From the NCBI GenBank assembly GCA_900552465.1, contig URZO01000066.1, positions 1 to 25,909 on the forward strand: 25,909 nucleotides of DNA, given 5' to 3'. The notes beneath the pieces were generated by a model. It saw only the letters and a list, made by a program, of their open reading frames with translations. It was not told the DNA's origin and made no database searches. Source of the DNA: an uncultured Parabacteroides sp. (GTDB lineage Bacteria; Bacteroidota; Bacteroidia; Bacteroidales; Tannerellaceae). The position numbers and the translations under genes were made by a program. This document shows, piece by piece, positions 1-8,930 of the stretch; the first letter of the stretch is position 1, and each line of letters opens with the position of its first letter.

Positions 1-70
1 CTCAAGAGGGGAAACAGATACTCCCGGCGCTGTAACCACAAACACGAAACACACTGATAAATCATCATTT
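1..70. repeat. partial copy of intergenic inverted-repeat element
   Basis: The first 70 bases align with 12695-12763 with about 80% identity and one indel, sharing the tract AGAGGGGAAACAGATACTCC and the terminal run AAATCATCATTT. At 12578-12759 the same sequence is the right arm of a long hairpin element, so the other arm here probably lies left of the window edge. It sits downstream of sprA. It is non-coding as far as can be seen. Confidence 0.75.
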
Positions 71-80
71 ATTGTTTCAA

Positions 81-122
81 AACTGCCAATTATTGAATTA
101 TCAGTTAAAGTGCAAAGATAGA
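81..122 (-). promoter_or_regulatory. possible leftward promoter and dyad downstream of sprA
   Basis: On the minus strand 120-113 reads TATCTTTG, an exact match to the Bacteroidetes -7 consensus TAnnTTTG; I see no convincing -33 element. Just downstream, 81-106 is an imperfect dyad with 11-bp arms (9 of 11 paired). This could start transcription of a gene beyond the left edge, or the match may be chance in an AT-rich spacer. Confidence 0.3.
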
Positions 123-190
123 GAACTCCGTCCCGATGGAAGGCGAGAGGTAATAACGCTTTCTCATAGATCGGGAAACACCAGTGCCGA

Positions 191-3100
191 CTATTGTGCA
201 AGCGAGAAGCGCAGGCTGATTCCGTAGTTCGAATTAGACGTTGGATAGGATGCGCTCGAGATCAGCGGTTCATTGATCTGGATATCATAGAAAGCACGGA
301 TCGTCAGTGCCCGGCTCAGACCGTAGTCGGCGGAGAACGAGACTGTCTTGGCAATGTTACCGCTCGTTGCCTGCGTCAGCTGCGTATCGATTTTCCGGAT
401 CAGCGACTGCATCTTGTTGTACGAGAAGTCCAAGCGGACAGTCAGGTCATTGCTGAAGTCGCGTGTCTTCTTCATCTTCAAGACTTTGTTGAACTCGGCT
501 AACTTATATCCCAAACCAATGGTTATTTTATTGGAAAGAGCTTCGACCAATTGGTATGAAGTCGTATTCAAACTCAGGTTGCGGGTTGTCGAATAGTCGG
601 CACGGACCGTTACATTGTTCAGCAAAGTCGCATCGGCTCCCAACAGCGGACTGAATGCCTCCGTAATGCTGACAGACGAGATCGAATAAGGCGACGACGG
701 CGTCGGGTTATCATTCAGGATCGACTGTATGTATCCCAATCCGTCTTGTCCGGCATCCACCCAGTTGAGGAAAGAGGTGAAGGCGCCTACCGTATAAGAA
801 CAACGGTACTGATGGCTCAACGTCACACTCTTGAAGTATTTCTTGACAGCCGGTATGCGGACTAATCCGTCGTATGTCACACGCCAGTTCGGCAACAAAC
901 TCTTCAGGGATGGGAAAGGAGACAAGCCTACCTTCTTCGGGTCCTTACCCGTATAAGCCGCCAGGAATGCAGGAATCAGAACATCGGCCGAGTTCCGGTT
1001 CACGCCGTTTACGTTATCTTTTCCCGGGTTGTAAGGCATTCCTCCCATACCTTTATCCTTGATGAAACCGGCATCCGGATACCGCATGGAGGAATACATG
1101 TTTTCCAACCGCTGCGCTATAATTTCGCGGTTCGCCACAAGTTTGTCAAATGCCTTGGACGAATAGTTGTTCATGGCATTGCCACTGCCGCCGAAGGCGC
1201 TTCCCAACGCGATTGTCGTCATCGTGAAGTTACCTCCCATAATCTCCGGCATACCGGCATACATATATTGTATTTCCGTATTACGGGTATCATTGCGAAG
1301 GGCGTTCAGGTCGATCTTCAAACCGGTAAACGGTTCAAGATTGGCCCGTATATTCAGATTCTTCGTGCTGGTCATAACGGCAGAGCTTAGGTTGCTTTCC
1401 GTATTATCGACCAGCCATCCCCTGTCGGACGCTTCATCGATATAACTGCGGCGGACGCTACCAAAGGCAAATCCGAGTCCCGGCGTAAGACCGAATGAAG
1501 ACCGCCCCTGACCGAATATATCGCCGATCTCCGGACGGAAACCGGGCAGCATCATACCGGCCGAGTTGGTAAACTGGATACTGAATCGGCGAACCATCAT
1601 CAGGAACCGGGCACTGTGTTCGGCCGCCTTATAAAGGAAATCTTCCGAAGGTCCCGGCCCCGGTATGATCGTCAGTTTCAGGTGTGCCGTATCCTGGTTC
1701 AGAACCATTACCTGTGCAAAGTTGATCGGTTTGTACTTGATCCTGTAGACACGTCCGTCCGCACCGCGGGCTGTGATCTGGACTTTCTTCGTAAACATTC
1801 CGTGTTCCACGACGGTACCGCTGTCCGGATTCAGGGTTATTTCCTTCTCCAGCTTCGGCTTTTTCTTCTTCTCCGTCTTTTTCGCTGTGGTGTTACGGGT
1901 ATTGTTAAACTTCTGGTTGACCCGCTTCAGGTACTTGTTCTTGTTGTACAGAGACAGCAGGTTCAGGTTTGTCTGCAAGTCGAACTGCCGCTGGTTCTTG
2001 ATCGTGTTACCCAATTCGAGATCTTCGCTCACCGTAGCACCGCGATCCCAGTTATAAGTGGCATTATAGCTCAGAGATGCGTTTGTCCAATCCAATACAG
2101 GAATCAGCTGCAACGGCAATTGCCAGGTCGCCATAAACTGCTGGTCGTACTTCATCGGGGTACCCAGGTCGGCAATACTTTTCTTCACAGAGTCTTTCCA
2201 CAACTGGTAACCGTCCGGATTGAGTTCTTTGTTCACCTGTACATACGGCTCTTCGATGCGGGCATTCGTCCCCGAACTAAAGGATATATTCAGGTTATTG
2301 GTAAAGGCCCAGTTCAGGCTGAAAGCGCGGTCCCAATAGAAATTCTGGCTGAATGTCACCGGGATGTCATTCGACACGCCGGTTGTCGCCCCTGTCAGGT
2401 CGCGCAGCTTTATCTCATAGTAGTTGCGCATCATGGCTGTCTGGAAATTAATCGACGGCGCCAGATTCAACGCCAACTGTTTGGCATAGCGGGTGTATCC
2501 GTTGTTTTTCTTCAATACCTTGTCAAACGGCTTGATCGGCTTCATGTACGGGACATAGCTGTAGGCGAAGTTCGCCCGGTAGTCTTTTGTCGTCTCATAT
2601 TCCGTCTCCGGGTTCTTCTTGTCGTTGATGCTGTATGAATATCCGAGCGTAAAGTTTGCCGGGTCGTAAGGCATCGGATTCTTGCTCTTGATATTCACAC
2701 GCACGTTATTGAAAGAGACGCTTTTGATCACAGTCTTATCCTGCGAATAGCTGCGGATCGAGTCCTTTTCCGCTTTCGTATCCGCCTTGTCGATGGCATC
2801 CTTCAATTTAATATCCTGATCCAGCGGGTTATATTTCGGATCGTATGTTTCCTTCGAATAAGCATAGTAGAACGGGATGCTGACCTGCGCCTTTTCCGGG
2901 AAGAATTTACCCAGCTCGATGGAGGTGGCGACGCTATATTGCTTGAAGTCCTCCATACGCCGTTCATTCAAAGACTGATCGAGGGCGCCAAAGCCTGCCG
3001 TCTCGATACGTCCTGATACGTTCACCGTACCCAGGTCGGACAGGGCAACGTTCAGGTTGGTATTGGCTGCCCATCCTCCCTCTTCATTGAAGTCCGTCAG

Positions 3101-6100
3101 ACGCAATTCATTCACCCAGACTTCCCCGCTCTTAATATTCCCCTTAGGATCCGTGTTACGCACACCGATCATGATCGTCTTCACTTCGGAAAGACTGGGG
3201 TTACCTTTGATGCGGATGGTGTTCATCTCGTTATCCGGGTCTTTACCGGCAAACTCGGTCTGGAAACTCACGCTGTTCTCACCCGAACGTTTCTGCCGGT
3301 TACGTTCCAGTTTCAGGTCCGTCAGCACTGCCAGGCGGAAGTTCAACATATTCTCGGTCGGCCAGACAGCTTCCGCACTGCTCTCCCCGTGGGCGGTCAG
3401 CTTGAGCGGGACTTCATATTCGTAATAGTTGTTCTTATAATCCGATCCCAGACGGATAAAGACAGACAGCTCATTGTTGCGCAGGTTGTATATATCCAAT
3501 TTAGGAGCCTCGGCATGTGTAAACAGCTGCAGGCGCTTATACTGGCGCAGGTCGTAGTTCGTATTCTTATAGACGGCACGCGCGTCCATAGCTGCCAATC
3601 CCGTTACTTTCAGTGAGAGTGACTGCTCGTTCTCCTGGCGGATCTGCGGCTGGCTCGGGTCCAGTACACGGCTGATGCCCGGAGGCAGAACGTAGTTGAC
3701 CGGGTCACGATCACGGTTCTCCTCTATATTGACGGTCGAAACTTCCAGCGTCCCTTTTACTGCCGGCGGCATTTTAGGATTGGACAGATCTTGTTCATAG
3801 CTACGCCATTCGCCACGTACCAACCGCAAGGTTCCGAAACGCAACACGACAGATTCCCGGAACCCGGTCATATACATACGCATGAAACGGATCGTCTTGA
3901 AGTCATTGATAGCCCCGACACGGCGTTGGTATTTCTTGACAGGGATCTTGAACTGATACCAGGTGACGCTCTCCTTCTGACCGTTAGCCAGACGAACCGT
4001 ACTCGTACGCTTGTCTGCTATGAAGTTCTCGCCGACAATAGTATCCTTAGGTGTGATTGCTACCTTATATTCGAAATACTTCTCGTTCTCATTCAGCGTA
4101 TTGTCCTGGTTGAGGTCTTCCACGTCCGGTATGGTCTTGGAAGAGGTACTGTAACGCTCTTCCGAATCGTTGATGTCTTTCGAGTTTCCTTCCGTACCGT
4201 TATAGCGTTTGTAGCGGGTCAGGATGTCGACCTCATTCGCATCGTAATCAGAACCGCGGAAGTAGTGGAACTTATCGCCGGCGGGGTCGAAGAACGGGGA
4301 TAGCTTCAACGGGTCGTTTTCCATGTTAGCGATCGTCTCCGCACTCAACTTCTGGCGCAACTTATCCAGATACTCCTGATAGGTAGGGTAGGCCAGCTCT
4401 TCGTCCGACGACAGACCGTTCAGACCGACATCCTGCAACAGACGTGCGCCCGCTGTATTATCGAAGGCATAAACCGTACTCTGCTGGTTAGGCACCTTTC
4501 CCCAGACGGTAAAATCCACCTTGGTCGTATCTCCGTCGATCGGAAGCCCGTTCTCAAAGAACTTCTTCTCATCTTTCAATATATCTTCGGATATCTCACC
4601 CAGGTTGAAGTACAGTTCGCCACCCGGTGCCTGGCGGTTGTCGATAAACGGGTCGAGCATCCAGAACTCGATATACTCTACGTTCGCCGTCTCGAAATCA
4701 CTCTGGTCTATCTTACGCATCATACCGCCGAAGCGCTTTTCAGGGTTCTGCAATGTCCCGTCCGGATTGATGTTGTCGGCATCCAGGTTGTACGGGCCGC
4801 GCTCTTTCGGGTAATAAGCCAGGTTCAGGACATTCAGCGTATTGCTTTCGCTGATGGTCTGCTGCCGTTCGGGAAACAGCTCGCTTGTCTCTACGGCACG
4901 AACATAATGGTTGGACAGATCTTCCTTGGTTATATGCTTCGGGCGCAAAGATGAATTCTGCCGTGTGAACAATCCGTCGATCGTATACCAGGCCAGCAAG
5001 GCACGGCTTTTTCCATAGTCGATGTTATTAACCAGGCCGGCTTCGGGGAACATCATCGGTACAGCGTCGTCAAAAGGAACGCTTGACAGCTGCCAGGGAT
5101 AAGGGTCTGAGAGGTCGAAGCTGCTCTGTGTCGACTCGAAGTCGTCCAGGTAGGAGTAGCCGCCCGTATTCTTATTCTCATAATGCCCGGCAATCAGGTG
5201 TGCAAACTCGGCGTTGAACGCGATCTGGCTGGGCTTGCTCAGGTTCAGCAGCGGCAGTTTGTCAAACATATTGGTCAGCCACTGGCTTTCCCCCTTATAG
5301 GCCATGTTCACACCCCACAGTGTATTCTTGATTGCCTCGTCGCCCATAGCCGTTTTGGTGGTAAGCGGCATCTCGGACATGTGCATGATGGTGGCGCCTA
5401 ATGTCAGGTTCGGGCTGAACTGGTAGTTCAGATCCAGTCCCATCATGGTCTTGCGCTGCATATTATAGGCCGTCTGGTTTTCCAGCGACACACTGACCGG
5501 CGTACCGGCAGAAATAATGCTTTCGTTCAGGATCGTAACGACGCCCGACGTATAGTCGACCGTATAGTCCACGTTTTCCGTCAGTATGGCACCTCCCGCC
5601 GTCACCTTGACCGAACCGCGCGCCACGTTGGAGGCCCCCAACTGTATCTCCGCACCCGAAGAGGCTTTGTATTCACCCTGCAGGCGGAACTTATTCTTCT
5701 CCGCAATCTGGCGGGCAACGGTAAGCGTCGAGTCGTATAGCTCCTGGAATACATACTTGTCTGCAATGGCATCGTTGTTAATCTTCTTCCTCAGGTAAGA
5801 ACCGAAAGGCTCCACGCAGGGGAAGATGATCTTCCCATTCTCGGACAAGACCGTATAGCCGTCTATGAAGTCGAATATACCGTCCGGATGCCGTTCATTG
5901 TTGGAGTCGAGGTTATCCAGGTTCAAGACCCTGAGCAGGATCTGGTTGGCAATCGCCCCCTCCGGCAGGTAGTTCACGTATGTACCGGTCGTGTCGCTCT
6001 GGTACGTGACATTCAGCCGGAACTTCTCTTTCTGCACGGAATAGGCCCCCAACGAATAGACGTTCTTCATCATCAGGTCCCAGAACGGCAAACCTGGCGA

Positions 6101-7633
6101 CATGGCCGTCCCCTTCAACAACTTCACATAGAGGCAGGAGTTTGTCGAAGCGGGGTTGTCCGTCGAGAACTCACCGACCTGGTATGTCTGTCCGTCCGAA
6201 TAGGTAAAGTTGTAAGCCACACCCAGCACCTCGTCCGCCTGCAACTGCGTCTTCAGGGAGATATACCCCAACTGCGTGTTCAACGTATACTCCGACGGGT
6301 CCAGCAGGCGGGCGCTTTCGACCTTCTCATACTCCGTGCCGTTCACAAAGGTTCCGCTGATCGCCTGGTTCACGGTGCTGATGTCGCGGGCACCGGTGAA
6401 CTGCTGGTTCAGGATGCCGTACAACGTGTTACTGTTATTATAAGGTATGGACAGAGCACCGTTAGGGCTGACCATGGATGAGTTATAGATATGATCGTGC
6501 TCGGCCAGGTCGGAGAAGGCGACGATGTTACGCGACTGGTCGTAATTGCTCCGCTTGTTGGTGATCCAGACCTCCACCTTGCTGATCTTGACAGGCGAAG
6601 AGATTGACGGCAGGTTCTTGACCGCATCGTCATACCGGTCGCGGAAGTAGTGGGAGAGGAAGAAGTGGCGGTTCTCGTCGTACTGGTCGATCGTCAGCTC
6701 GAAAGGCTTTGTCTGCACGCCCCCTTTGGAGCTGACCGTCTTCGATTCCGATTCCTGTTGGGCGAACAAGGTGTTGACCCGCAGCTTCCCGAACTGAAGG
6801 TCGGCCTTCATACCGAACAGCGCCGCCCCGCCGTTGATCAGCGAGTTGCTGGTCGTCATGCTGACGTTACCGGCTTCCAATGATTTGATGATTTCGTCCT
6901 CTTCACCGGTATAGGCGAGTTTCAGCTTCTTGGAGTCGAAGTCGAAGGAGGTTTCGGTATTATAGTTCATATCGAAATTCACCTTGCTTCCGACCGAAGC
7001 CTGCACGTTGAGCTGCACGCTCTCGTCGAAGTTGAAGAACGTACGGTTACGCGCCCTCTCAGGCAACGACGGGTTCTTGGTCTTGTTTTGCTTCAGGCCC
7101 ATCTCCACCTCGGCCGATCCCTGTGTCTTCACCCTCACGCCGCCCGGCCCGAAGATACGCTCGGCCGCACCGATGTTGAACTGCATATCGGTGATGTTGA
7201 ACTGCTTGTTCGCCTCCTTCTGGAACTCTTCTTCGTTCTTCTGGCGGTAGTATGATTGCAGGGATTTCTGGAAACTGTAGTCCTGATATTCTTCGGGTGT
7301 CAATGAGAAAGGCGTGGTCAGGTCCGTATCGCCCAGCTTGGTGCGCACGACGTATGTCCCCGTCCGGAGGTCATACTCGATGGTCGTCTTGACGTTGTCC
7401 GGCGTCTTGAGGTCGGCGGGCGATTGCTTGCCGATCTCCTTGTATTCCTCAGGGATTGTCTTGGCTATCGGGAAACGGGTCTGCACCTTCGGCACCGTGT
7501 CGTCAGGCGCCGTCAGCGGTTCCACCTCCGGCAACAAAGCCGTGTAGGCATTGAAGTCCGCATTCAACGAATACAGCCCCACGCCAAACAGCAGAATTGT
7601 TATCCAGAGTATATATTTTAGTGTCCTTCTCAT
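191..7633 (-). CDS. sprA: SprA/Sov, outer-membrane translocon of the type IX secretion system
   Basis: Giant outer-membrane beta-barrel through which folded T9SS cargo proteins cross the outer membrane. The reading frame is open from 7666; I prefer the Met at 7633 (residue 12 of the long form) because it begins a clear signal sequence, MRRTLKYILWITILLFGVGL. Length, about 2480 residues, fits the family (Sov of P. gingivalis is about 2500). Many YxFxY-type strand sequences and aromatic-rich alternating patterns run through the second half, and the protein ends RFSLAQ, a typical barrel terminal strand ending in an apolar/aromatic-rich segment. A Lys-rich loop (KKTEKKKKPKLEK) lies in the C-terminal third. 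ruvA lies just upstream on the same strand, a neighbourhood conserved in Bacteroidetes. The window contains a likely client at 9867-12575. The reading frame is intact with no sign of decay. Confidence 0.95.
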   Translation of the reverse strand: MRRTLKYILWITILLFGVGLYSLNADFNAYTALLPEVEPLTAPDDTVPKVQTRFPIAKTIPEEYKEIGKQSPADLKTPDNVKTTIEYDLRTGTYVVRTKLGDTDLTTPFSLTPEEYQDYSFQKSLQSYYRQKNEEEFQKEANKQFNITDMQFNIGAAERIFGPGGVRVKTQGSAEVEMGLKQNKTKNPSLPERARNRTFFNFDESVQLNVQASVGSKVNFDMNYNTETSFDFDSKKLKLAYTGEEDEIIKSLEAGNVSMTTSNSLINGGAALFGMKADLQFGKLRVNTLFAQQESESKTVSSKGGVQTKPFELTIDQYDENRHFFLSHYFRDRYDDAVKNLPSISSPVKISKVEVWITNKRSNYDQSRNIVAFSDLAEHDHIYNSSMVSPNGALSIPYNNSNTLYGILNQQFTGARDISTVNQAISGTFVNGTEYEKVESARLLDPSEYTLNTQLGYISLKTQLQADEVLGVAYNFTYSDGQTYQVGEFSTDNPASTNSCLYVKLLKGTAMSPGLPFWDLMMKNVYSLGAYSVQKEKFRLNVTYQSDTTGTYVNYLPEGAIANQILLRVLNLDNLDSNNERHPDGIFDFIDGYTVLSENGKIIFPCVEPFGSYLRKKINNDAIADKYVFQELYDSTLTVARQIAEKNKFRLQGEYKASSGAEIQLGASNVARGSVKVTAGGAILTENVDYTVDYTSGVVTILNESIISAGTPVSVSLENQTAYNMQRKTMMGLDLNYQFSPNLTLGATIMHMSEMPLTTKTAMGDEAIKNTLWGVNMAYKGESQWLTNMFDKLPLLNLSKPSQIAFNAEFAHLIAGHYENKNTGGYSYLDDFESTQSSFDLSDPYPWQLSSVPFDDAVPMMFPEAGLVNNIDYGKSRALLAWYTIDGLFTRQNSSLRPKHITKEDLSNHYVRAVETSELFPERQQTISESNTLNVLNLAYYPKERGPYNLDADNINPDGTLQNPEKRFGGMMRKIDQSDFETANVEYIEFWMLDPFIDNRQAPGGELYFNLGEISEDILKDEKKFFENGLPIDGDTTKVDFTVWGKVPNQQSTVYAFDNTAGARLLQDVGLNGLSSDEELAYPTYQEYLDKLRQKLSAETIANMENDPLKLSPFFDPAGDKFHYFRGSDYDANEVDILTRYKRYNGTEGNSKDINDSEERYSTSSKTIPDVEDLNQDNTLNENEKYFEYKVAITPKDTIVGENFIADKRTSTVRLANGQKESVTWYQFKIPVKKYQRRVGAINDFKTIRFMRMYMTGFRESVVLRFGTLRLVRGEWRSYEQDLSNPKMPPAVKGTLEVSTVNIEENRDRDPVNYVLPPGISRVLDPSQPQIRQENEQSLSLKVTGLAAMDARAVYKNTNYDLRQYKRLQLFTHAEAPKLDIYNLRNNELSVFIRLGSDYKNNYYEYEVPLKLTAHGESSAEAVWPTENMLNFRLAVLTDLKLERNRQKRSGENSVSFQTEFAGKDPDNEMNTIRIKGNPSLSEVKTIMIGVRNTDPKGNIKSGEVWVNELRLTDFNEEGGWAANTNLNVALSDLGTVNVSGRIETAGFGALDQSLNERRMEDFKQYSVATSIELGKFFPEKAQVSIPFYYAYSKETYDPKYNPLDQDIKLKDAIDKADTKAEKDSIRSYSQDKTVIKSVSFNNVRVNIKSKNPMPYDPANFTLGYSYSINDKKNPETEYETTKDYRANFAYSYVPYMKPIKPFDKVLKKNNGYTRYAKQLALNLAPSINFQTAMMRNYYEIKLRDLTGATTGVSNDIPVTFSQNFYWDRAFSLNWAFTNNLNISFSSGTNARIEEPYVQVNKELNPDGYQLWKDSVKKSIADLGTPMKYDQQFMATWQLPLQLIPVLDWTNASLSYNATYNWDRGATVSEDLELGNTIKNQRQFDLQTNLNLLSLYNKNKYLKRVNQKFNNTRNTTAKKTEKKKKPKLEKEITLNPDSGTVVEHGMFTKKVQITARGADGRVYRIKYKPINFAQVMVLNQDTAHLKLTIIPGPGPSEDFLYKAAEHSARFLMMVRRFSIQFTNSAGMMLPGFRPEIGDIFGQGRSSFGLTPGLGFAFGSVRRSYIDEASDRGWLVDNTESNLSSAVMTSTKNLNIRANLEPFTGLKIDLNALRNDTRNTEIQYMYAGMPEIMGGNFTMTTIALGSAFGGSGNAMNNYSSKAFDKLVANREIIAQRLENMYSSMRYPDAGFIKDKGMGGMPYNPGKDNVNGVNRNSADVLIPAFLAAYTGKDPKKVGLSPFPSLKSLLPNWRVTYDGLVRIPAVKKYFKSVTLSHQYRCSYTVGAFTSFLNWVDAGQDGLGYIQSILNDNPTPSSPYSISSVSITEAFSPLLGADATLLNNVTVRADYSTTRNLSLNTTSYQLVEALSNKITIGLGYKLAEFNKVLKMKKTRDFSNDLTVRLDFSYNKMQSLIRKIDTQLTQATSGNIAKTVSFSADYGLSRALTIRAFYDIQINEPLISSASYPTSNSNYGISLRFSLAQ

Positions 7634-7680
7634 TTTTAATTGATAATGGGTTGACCCAATAATCATTTATTGCCCCTTCC

Positions 7681-7851
7681 GTGTCATTGCGGGCTGTGTC
7701 AAAAGTCCTATTTATAGCGTCTGTGTCCTGGCGGGCTTGACCCGCCATCTCATCCTAATCACTGTAAATCAGTTTAGTATGAGGTTGCGGGTCAAGCCCG
7801 CAATGACACGCTAAAGCGTTAGAACTTACTTTTGACCCATCCCGCCAGGAC
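7681..7851. repeat. nested palindromic intergenic repeat between ruvA and sprA
   Basis: Several perfect inverted pairs are nested in this spacer: GTGTCATTGCGGGCT at 7681-7695 with its complement at 7795-7809 (15 bp); GCGGGCTTGACCCGC at 7731-7745 with 7787-7801 (15 bp); GTCCTGGCGGG at 7725-7735 with 7841-7851 (11 bp); TCAAAAGT at 7699-7706 with 7828-7835. Segment 7730-7746 is itself a short hairpin. Different pairs compete, so alternative folds are possible. It looks like a dispersed intergenic repeat and might also attenuate read-through from ruvA into sprA. Confidence 0.8.
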
Positions 7852-7866
7852 AGGGACAGTCTATTC

Positions 7867-8460
7867 CTAAAGCATTCGTAATGCCGTTTTTATTACTTGT
7901 TCAACAGCTAAGGCCGGTGAGCCTTTCAGGATCGTATTGACCGCCTTTTGCGAAGCTGCCTTCTGGAAGCCCAGCATCACCAGTGCGGCGACAGCCTCTT
8001 CCGAGACGGCACTGCCGGCCAGTGCAGACGAAGTCCCTTTTGCGCCCCCCATTCCCTCGATCGGTTTCACCTTGTTCTTCAGATCGACGAGGATGCGCTG
8101 GGCCGTCTTCAGCCCGATGCCTTTGACGGCGGTCAGGGCCGTCTCGTTCTTGTCGGCTATCACCCGCACCAGTTCGGCAGGCGAGAGCGACGACAGGATC
8201 ATCCGCGCCGTATTGGGGCCTACCCCCGAGACGGAGGTAAGCATCAGAAACAGTTCCCGTTCCTCCCGTCCGGCAAAGCCGAAGAGCAGGTGGGCATCTT
8301 CACGTATCACTTCGTACACGTAAATCTTCCCCGTCGGTTTCCCGTTAAAAAAGCTATATGTATTCAGGGAAATATTGAGTTCATAGCCTATCCCGGCACA
8401 TTCCATCACGATCCGGGCCGGCGTCAGCTCTACTATTTCCCCCTTGATATATTCAATCAT
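7867..8460 (-). CDS. ruvA: Holliday junction branch-migration protein RuvA
   Basis: RuvA binds four-way DNA junctions as a tetramer and loads the RuvB helicase for branch migration in recombination and repair. The 197-residue protein has the normal family length. It begins MIEYIKGEIVELTPARIV (N-terminal OB-fold, about residues 1-63), carries the two helix-hairpin-helix motifs SVSGVGPNTA (about 76-85) and AVKGIGLKTA (about 111-120), then a flexible Gly/Ser/Ala linker and a C-terminal RuvB-binding three-helix domain (about 151-197, EEAVAALVMLGF). It precedes sprA on the same strand with a 200-bp repeat-filled gap. ruvB is not adjacent in this window. Confidence 0.97.
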   Translation of the reverse strand: MIEYIKGEIVELTPARIVMECAGIGYELNISLNTYSFFNGKPTGKIYVYEVIREDAHLLFGFAGREERELFLMLTSVSGVGPNTARMILSSLSPAELVRVIADKNETALTAVKGIGLKTAQRILVDLKNKVKPIEGMGGAKGTSSALAGSAVSEEAVAALVMLGFQKAASQKAVNTILKGSPALAVEQVIKTALRML

Positions 8461-8501
8461 CTTATGTTACATCTTATTAATGATTCGTACCTATTATAAC
8501 G

Positions 8502-8509
8502 CAAAAATA
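8502..8509 (-). promoter_or_regulatory. ruvA promoter -7 box
   Basis: On the minus strand 8509-8502 reads TATTTTTG, an exact TAnnTTTG match, about 40 bp upstream of the ruvA ATG. No clear -33 TTTG is visible. Position and orientation fit a ruvA promoter. Confidence 0.5.
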
Positions 8510-8535
8510 CACAAAAGCGTATATATGGGGAGGTG

Positions 8536-8565
8536 AAAAATTGCCCTTCTTCGCAAAAAGGGCAA
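8536..8565 (-). terminator. intrinsic terminator facing ruvA
   Basis: TTGCCCTT at 8541-8548 pairs perfectly with AAGGGCAA at 8558-8565 around a 9-nt loop. Read on the minus strand, the stem is followed by TTTTT (with the stem's own TT), the layout of a rho-independent terminator; on the plus strand there is no U-tract. No minus-strand gene lies between this and the invertible cassette, so its likely job is to stop leftward transcripts coming from that cassette before ruvA. Confidence 0.55.
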
Positions 8566-8682
8566 AAACGCCCAAATCGCTATCCTCATTATCAAGAACT
8601 TACAAATCCGGAACAGGGTGCAAAATCAGGTAGGATAAATAAGGGGAAATCCTTTATTGATGAGGGTTTGAAGGCTGTTTTA

Positions 8683-8720
8683 AAATGACTAATCAAAACG
8701 TACGTTTATTTTAGTCATTT
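8683..8720. repeat. left inverted repeat / recombinase site
   Basis: The 38-bp arm is itself a near-palindrome with the architecture 10-5-8-5-10: half-site AAATGACTAA (8683-8692), core ACGTACGT (8698-8705), half-site TTAGTCATTT (8711-8720). This symmetry suits a dimeric recombinase. An extra half-site-like TTAGTCAT lies inside the spacer at 8736-8743. Confidence 0.8.
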
Positions 8721-8847
8721 GCAAAGGTAATGGATTTAGTCATATTTCAAAATAATATGGAGGGGTAAAATTATTATTATCCATTAATTTACATCTGCTC
8801 TATGTGATATTATCCTATTTTGTTCAACCCATGAATTATAGCTAAAA

Positions 8848-8885
8848 AAATGACTAAAATAAACGTACGTTTTCATTAGTCATTT
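8848..8885. repeat. right inverted repeat / recombinase site
   Basis: Reverse complement of the left arm with one mismatch (in the non-core spacer). Half-sites AAATGACTAA at 8848-8857 and TTAGTCATTT at 8876-8885 surround the core AAACGTACGT at 8861-8870. The site ends 45 bp before the ATG of the downstream gene, so it would lie in the transcript leader when the promoter faces right. Confidence 0.8.
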
Positions 8886-8930
8886 CATAGAATCGACTAT
8901 TTCAAATACTCATTTAAAACAAAAACTATC

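Larger units (their letters stand above)
8683..8885. promoter_or_regulatory. putative invertible promoter cassette
   Basis: Two 38-bp inverted repeats (8683-8720 and 8848-8885, 37 of 38 positions identical as reverse complements) flank a 127-bp AT-rich, gene-free spacer 45 bp upstream of an HU-like gene. Each arm contains AAACGTACGT, which matches the core ARACGTWCGT that I recall for Mpi-controlled invertible promoters of Bacteroides fragilis. The spacer has weak -7-like TATTTTG boxes pointing outward on both sides: plus strand 8816-8822 (25 bp from the right arm) and minus strand 8748-8754 (27 bp from the left arm). Neither is a perfect TAnnTTTG and no -33 box is evident, so the active orientation cannot be read from the sequence. 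No invertase gene is present in the window; a trans-acting serine recombinase would be needed. Confidence 0.75.

Noticed and set aside
1616..2638. Long plus-strand frame (340 residues) opposite sprA
   Set aside because: It is the antisense shadow of sprA; composition is unnatural and there is no recognisable domain.
8721..8847. A definite sigma-factor promoter inside the invertible spacer
   Set aside because: Only shortened TATTTTG boxes are visible in both orientations, without -33 elements, so the exact promoter and ON orientation cannot be assigned.
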